The notes under the pieces were generated by a model. The model did no database searches. It worked only from the letters and a program-made list of their open reading frames with translations, and was not told the origin of the DNA. From an uncultured Desulfobacteraceae bacterium (GTDB lineage Bacteria; Desulfobacterota; Desulfobacteria; Desulfobacterales; UBA2174), in assembly GCA_937982505.1 (NCBI GenBank), contig CALJLV010000236.1, forward strand, positions 1 to 10,024: a stretch of 10,024 bases of DNA. Direction: 5' to 3'. A program made the translations under genes and the position numbers. Below, in pieces: positions 6,916 through 10,024 of the stretch. The stretch's first letter is position 1; every line of letters begins with the position of its first letter.

Positions 6916-8408
6916 GTCTTCTCATGGCCCCACGCGACAATCCCCTCGAGATCATCGCCAATCCGCGCCACATCGCCATTTTCGGCGCCTCCAACAGCGA
7001 GAGCGCCATGGGCACCGGCATCCTGCGCGCGATTCTGGATTTCGGTTTTCCCGGTCCCGTCTATCCGGTTCACCCCCGGGAAGAGACTGTTCTGGAGCTC
7101 AAGGCTTACCCGGAGGTGGCGACGATTCCCGAGGCGGCCGATCTGGCCTTCATCGTCCTGCCGACGCGCATCGTGGCCGAAACCCTGGACGCCTGCGGCC
7201 GGCGGGGGATCCGCCGCGCCGTGATCGTTTCGGCCGGGTTCAACGAGGTGGGCGGCGACGGGGGGACGCGTCAGTCCGAACTGATCGAGGTCGCCGGGCG
7301 CCACGGCATCCGTTTTATCGGTCCCAACTGTATCGGGGTCTTCAACGCCCGGGCCCGTCTCAACGCCACCTACATGCCCTTCGAGGGGCGACCCGGGTAC
7401 ATCGGCATCGCCTCCCAGAGCGGCAGCTTCCTCACCCAGATGTTCGGCTACCTGGAGAAGCGCTTCGGGCAGAGCTTCAGCACCGGCTTTTCCCTGGGCA
7501 ACGAAGCGGACATCGACCTGGTGGACTGTCTGGCCTATCTGGGGGAGGATCCGCAGACCCGGGTCATCGGTCTCTACATCGAATCGATCCGCCGCGGCCG
7601 CCTCTTTATCGAAACGGCCCGGGCCGTGGCGCGACGCAAGCCCATCGTGGCCTACTATGCCGGCGGTTCGGAGACCGGACGCCGCGCCTGTTTGTCGCAC
7701 ACCGGGGCCCTGGCCGGGCCCGACCGTCTCTACGACGGGGTCTTGCGCCAGAGCGGGATCCTGCGGGCCCGCTCGATCCCGGAACTGTTCGACTTCTGCC
7801 AGGTGCTGGGCGGCGTGCCCCCGGCCAACGGATCGCGGGCCATCATCCAGACCCATTCGGGCGGGCCGGGGGCCGCGGCCGCCGACGCCTGCGGCCGGGG
7901 CGGAATCGAACTGCCCCGCCTCTGCCCGGAGACCCTCGCTAAGCTGGCCCCTTTCGTCGCCCACACGGCCAGTTGCAACAATCCCATCGACCTGACTTTT
8001 TCCAAAAACCCCCTGGATTATTTTCACGCCATCCCCAAAATCCTCCTGGAAGACCCAGCGGCCGATGGATTGATCGTTTATGTGCTGGCCTACGCTCGGA
8101 TGGTGGAACGCGGCCTGGCAGGGCTGGGAGTCCCCCCGGACCAAATCCCCGAGCAGACCCGCCAGGTCATCGCCGATCAGTGCCGGGCCCTGGCCTCCCT
8201 GGGGCCCGCCTTTCAAAAGCCTGTCATCGGCTTTTCCTTTCTGACCCGGGAGAACCCCTTCGTGGCCGGGCTGCAGGACCTGGGCATGCCGGTTCTGGCC
8301 GGTCCCGAGCGCGCTGCGGCGGCCTTCGGTGCCCTGGCGCAGTACCGCCGCCTGCGGGAAAAGCTGCTCGGCGCGGCGGATGCCGACGCCCGGCCCCAGG
8401 AGAACTGA
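6912..8408 (+). CDS. NDP-forming acyl-CoA synthetase, CoA-binding/ligase (alpha) subunit
   Basis: The CoA-ligase subunit partnering the upstream ATP-grasp protein; 498 residues from GTG 6912. An N-terminal CoA-binding Rossmann domain (about 12-145) has IAIFGASNSESAMG (21-34), VSAGFNEVG (106-114) and RFIGPNCIGVFN (134-145). A succinyl-CoA-synthetase-like ligase domain follows with IASQSGSFLTQMFGY (166-180) and SLGNEADIDLVDCLAYLGED (194-213). The catalytic phospho-histidine is His263 in LSHTGALAG. A second ligase-like domain (about 305-485) includes THSGGPGAAAADA (314-326) and NNPIDLT (356-362). This matches domains 1, 2 and 5 of the ADP-forming acetyl-CoA synthetase layout, with 3 and 4 on the beta chain. 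GTG 6912 overlaps the preceding stop (GTGA) but has AGGA only 3 nt upstream; ATG 6924 (494 residues) is an alternative start. The two chains should assemble as a cytoplasmic heteromer. Substrate range is not visible. Confidence 0.93.
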   Translation: MSLLMAPRDNPLEIIANPRHIAIFGASNSESAMGTGILRAILDFGFPGPVYPVHPREETVLELKAYPEVATIPEAADLAFIVLPTRIVAETLDACGRRGIRRAVIVSAGFNEVGGDGGTRQSELIEVAGRHGIRFIGPNCIGVFNARARLNATYMPFEGRPGYIGIASQSGSFLTQMFGYLEKRFGQSFSTGFSLGNEADIDLVDCLAYLGEDPQTRVIGLYIESIRRGRLFIETARAVARRKPIVAYYAGGSETGRRACLSHTGALAGPDRLYDGVLRQSGILRARSIPELFDFCQVLGGVPPANGSRAIIQTHSGGPGAAAADACGRGGIELPRLCPETLAKLAPFVAHTASCNNPIDLTFSKNPLDYFHAIPKILLEDPAADGLIVYVLAYARMVERGLAGLGVPPDQIPEQTRQVIADQCRALASLGPAFQKPVIGFSFLTRENPFVAGLQDLGMPVLAGPERAAAAFGALAQYRRLREKLLGAADADARPQEN

Positions 8409-8425
8409 GTGGGCCTGAGGCCGGT

Positions 8426-9379
8426 TCAGCCCTGGAGCAGCCGGACCAGGACCACCAGGAAGAGGGATATGGGATAGTAGCTGGCCCGGTTGAAAAGGGC
8501 CATGACCTCGGTCCGGGCGCGGGTACCGTACAATCGCCAGGCGGGATAGAGGAGCAGGACGAGGCCCGCGGCCAGGGCCGCCAGGCGGTAGGGAACCCCC
8601 AGATCGAGGGGTGACAGGGCGAAGACCACCAGGCCGAGCACCACCGTCGCCCCCAGAGAGAACAGAATGATGGCCATGGCCCGCTCCGGGCCCAGGCGCA
8701 CCGGGATGGTGCGCGCCTGGAACCGCCGGTCCTCGTGCAGATCGGTCCAGTCGGCCGGCACGTTCTGGCCGCCCACCTCCCAGCAGAAGATCCAGGCAAA
8801 GAGGAGCAGGACGAATCCCGGGGAGGGATTGGGGTCCACGGCATAGACCGCCGCGAGGGTGCCGGCGGTCTTGACGCCGCCGCTGATCACGGTGCGCAGG
8901 GGGCTGACCTGCCACATGCGGCAGTAGAGAACCTCCATCAGGCAGGCGGCCAGGAAGATCAGCAGGCAGACGGGATTGAGCCACCAGGCGCCGATCATGG
9001 CCACCGCGGCCCAGCCCAGGGCCCAGGCCAGGCCCTGGCGAAACCCCAGCAGGCCCTGGGCCATGGGGTGGCGCACCAGGGCCCCGTCCAGGTAATCGTC
9101 CTGGCCCTGGTAGCCGCCGGCGGCGACCTTTTTCAAGTCGGTGCGGTAGTCCACCAGATCGTTGAGGGCGTAGACCGCCGTATAGCCGGCAAAGACGGTG
9201 ACCAGGCCCACCAGGATGACCGGCAGGGGCGGCAGGGTCCCCAGCCACAAAAGGGCCCCCAGGGCCGGGGTGACCATGTCGATCATGGCGTGGGGGGTGC
9301 GCGACAGGGCCATGAACAGTTTGATCCGTTCGGTGGGGGCCGCGGTATCGGCGGTAACGCAAGCGGGAGTCGGTTTCAT
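8426..9379 (-). CDS. UbiA-family membrane prenyltransferase
   Basis: A 317-residue integral membrane protein from ATG 9379. Two aspartate-rich motifs define the UbiA superfamily, which transfers polyprenyl groups from a diphosphate to an acceptor with Mg2+: NDLVDYRTD (73-81) and PADWTDLHEDRR (208-219), followed by the usual QARTIPVRLG (221-230). About seven to nine hydrophobic segments surround them (33-48, 52-70, 116-132, 136-150, 168-180, 188-200, 236-256, 264-280, 304-316). Between the first motif and the RHPMAQG element (103-109, corresponding to RPxxxG in relatives) there is a hydrophilic stretch of about 20 residues. A TTG at 9421 would add 14 residues, but neither start has a clear ribosome binding site; ATG 9379 is chosen because the conserved part begins after it. 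It is convergent with the synthetase operon, 17 nt apart. No quinone, heme or lipid genes lie beside it, so acceptor and product cannot be named. Confidence 0.87.
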   Translation of the reverse strand: MKPTPACVTADTAAPTERIKLFMALSRTPHAMIDMVTPALGALLWLGTLPPLPVILVGLVTVFAGYTAVYALNDLVDYRTDLKKVAAGGYQGQDDYLDGALVRHPMAQGLLGFRQGLAWALGWAAVAMIGAWWLNPVCLLIFLAACLMEVLYCRMWQVSPLRTVISGGVKTAGTLAAVYAVDPNPSPGFVLLLFAWIFCWEVGGQNVPADWTDLHEDRRFQARTIPVRLGPERAMAIILFSLGATVVLGLVVFALSPLDLGVPYRLAALAAGLVLLLYPAWRLYGTRARTEVMALFNRASYYPISLFLVVLVRLLQG

Positions 9380-9470
9380 CGGCAAGGGTCGCGGTTCGGT
9401 CTGCGGATCGTTGTCCCCCAAACGTCATCAAGGGCGCCAAAAGTCACCCGAGGAACGGCAAATCGCGGCG

Positions 9471-9499
9471 AAGCTAACACCCCTTGTCGGATCGGTCAA
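9471..9499 (-). promoter_or_regulatory. Candidate sigma70 promoter for the UbiA-family gene
   Basis: The minus strand has TTGACC (9499-9494), a 17-nt spacer and TAGCTT (9476-9471, 3 of 6 consensus). The -35 is the same hexamer as in the importer promoter, but the -10 is poor. A transcript from near 9464 would have a leader of about 85 nt to ATG 9379. Tentative. Confidence 0.35.
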
Positions 9500-9511
9500 G
9501 GCGTGAGGGAC

Positions 9512-9525
9512 GGTCCCGCGAGACC
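9512..9525. promoter_or_regulatory. 14-bp imperfect palindrome upstream of the UbiA-gene promoter
   Basis: GGTCCCGCGAGACC differs from its reverse complement at only two symmetric positions. It lies 12 nt upstream of the candidate -35 for the UbiA-family gene, a place where activators or repressors often bind. Palindromes of this size arise by chance in GC-rich DNA, so an operator role is only a suggestion. Confidence 0.25.
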
Positions 9526-9575
9526 CCTTCAAAGTCGTTTAACCGATGGCGGGAAACCCATGCTTGCTCAGCCGG

Positions 9576-9620
9576 GACGAAAACGACGAAGGGGACTTAA
9601 AGGACTTGAAGGACGAAAAA
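9576..9620. repeat. Five-unit 9-bp tandem repeat in the intergenic spacer
   Basis: GAC recurs at 9576, 9585, 9594, 9603 and 9612, exactly 9 bases apart. Each 9-mer continues with a purine-rich tail, for example GACTTAAAG and GACTTGAAG; the outer units read GACGAAAAC and GACGAAAAA. It lies just past the stop of the right-edge gene (minus strand) and about 200 bases upstream of the UbiA-family start. On the minus strand it reads as a pyrimidine-rich run of GTC-CTT type. It is an imperfect minisatellite; the remaining spacer bases (about 9380-9631) hold the promoter and palindrome listed separately. Confidence 0.7.
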
Positions 9621-9631
9621 CAAAGCAATGT

Positions 9632-10024
9632 TTACCACATACGTCCTTTTTGGCCTCCAGGTCCGTTTGAATAAAAGCCCCTCGATAACGCCTGAGAGAC
9701 ATCCGGCAAAAATGGTTCCAGGATTGCGTCCTCACAGTCGTAGGCAAAGGCGACGATGGCCGGTGCATAGCGGCCCTGCCGGCGGATGCGGTCCATGTGG
9801 GCCGCGGCCGCCGGGGCCGAAAGGCGGCCGGCCAGCTTGAGGATGCGCGGGCACAGCAGGGCGTTGATGTAGGGGATTGCATGGCGGCGGCAGAACCGGG
9901 CCCCGGCCCCGTCGTCGATGATCACGAAATCGCCGCGCCCGGCCGCCATGGCCGCCAGGGTGGCCCGCTCGCCGGGGTACCCCCCGCCGGTCAGTTCGTC
10001 CCCCACCGGTCCGGCCGCGGTCAG
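9632..10024 (-). CDS. Hypothetical protein, possibly PIN-like fold (5' end beyond window)
   Basis: A minus-strand frame open from the right edge to TAA at 9632-9634; 130 residues of the C-terminal part are visible. A GTG at 10006 could start a 124-residue protein, but the frame continues upstream without a stop, so the gene is probably truncated by the window. The visible part has GDELTGGGYPGERATLAAMA, then GRGDFVIIDDGAGARFCRRHAIP, a hydrophobic helix INALLCPRILKLAG, and GRYAPAIVAFAYD. A small-residue/acidic GE..A helix, a strand ending in DD, a basic 'AR..CR...IP' helix and a late 'RYxPAI' helix resemble the C-terminal half of PIN-like/DUF3368-type nucleic-acid-binding proteins, where the acidic residues contribute to a metal site. 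The resemblance is by pattern only. No antitoxin-like partner is visible downstream. The extreme C-terminus (RGFYSNGPGGQKGRMW) is not conserved-looking. Confidence 0.6.
   Translation of the reverse strand: MTAAGPVGDELTGGGYPGERATLAAMAAGRGDFVIIDDGAGARFCRRHAIPYINALLCPRILKLAGRLSAPAAAAHMDRIRRQGRYAPAIVAFAYDCEDAILEPFLPDVSQALSRGFYSNGPGGQKGRMW

Noticed and set aside
8412..8422. GGCC-TGA-GGCC hairpin between the convergent alpha-subunit and UbiA-family genes
   Set aside because: The 4-bp stem has no T-run on either strand, too weak to call a bidirectional terminator.
6390..9440. 1016-codon minus-strand open frame
   Set aside because: It is antisense to the acyl-CoA synthetase genes and out of frame with the UbiA-family gene. 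The low-complexity G/P/R/A composition shows it is a GC-driven shadow despite its length.
9546..9674. 42-codon plus-strand ORF reading through the 9-bp repeat
   Set aside because: It has no ribosome binding site, its D/E/K-rich core is simply the translated repeat, and it overlaps the end of the right-edge gene.

Overview
The window is GC-rich and densely coded, with short intergenic gaps and two AT-richer control regions. It looks like a Gram-negative chromosome: there is a periplasmic binding protein with a cleavable signal peptide, and the promoters are sigma70-like. The split NDP-forming acyl-CoA synthetase, the LIV-type importer, the DUF1538 membrane protein and the codon usage together suggest an anaerobic Desulfobacterota-type (former deltaproteobacterial) bacterium. 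That placement is inference; no rRNA or marker gene is present.

Left two thirds (positions 1-5925, minus strand): a six-gene run transcribed right to left. In order of transcription it holds a substrate-binding protein (4663-5925), permeases LivH (3663-4523) and LivM (2652-3656), ATPases LivG (1895-2650) and LivF (1182-1898), and a DUF1538 multi-spanning membrane protein (3-1139) that runs off the left edge. LivM/LivG are 1 nt apart, LivG/LivF overlap by 4 nt (ATGA), and LivF/DUF1538 are 42 nt apart. The only sizeable gap, between the binding protein and livH, carries two GC hairpins. The first is followed by a T-run and may act as an attenuator that keeps the binding protein in excess over the membrane components.

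Middle (5926-6237): a divergent control region with back-to-back sigma70-like promoters, one driving the importer leftward and one driving the acyl-CoA synthetase pair rightward.

Right of it (6238-8408, plus strand): a two-gene operon for an NDP-forming acyl-CoA synthetase, with the ATP-grasp beta subunit first and the CoA-binding/ligase alpha subunit second, joined by a GTGA overlap. Both phospho-transfer histidines are visible. The pairing with the importer suggests that an imported amino acid or organic acid is metabolised through an acyl-CoA. The synthetase would then either activate the acid at the cost of NTP or make NTP by releasing it. The direction cannot be read from the sequence.

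Right end: a UbiA-family prenyltransferase (8426-9379, minus) convergent with the synthetase operon, a ~250-base spacer with a candidate promoter, a near-palindrome and a five-unit 9-bp tandem repeat, and then the C-terminal part of a possibly PIN-like protein (9632-10024, minus) that runs off the right edge. No tRNA, rRNA, CRISPR array, transposase or recognisable regulator gene was found. Most of the content is conventional. The less ordinary points are the DUF1538 gene appended to a Liv operon, the divergent transporter/acyl-CoA synthetase arrangement, the attenuator-like hairpins and the 9-bp repeat.
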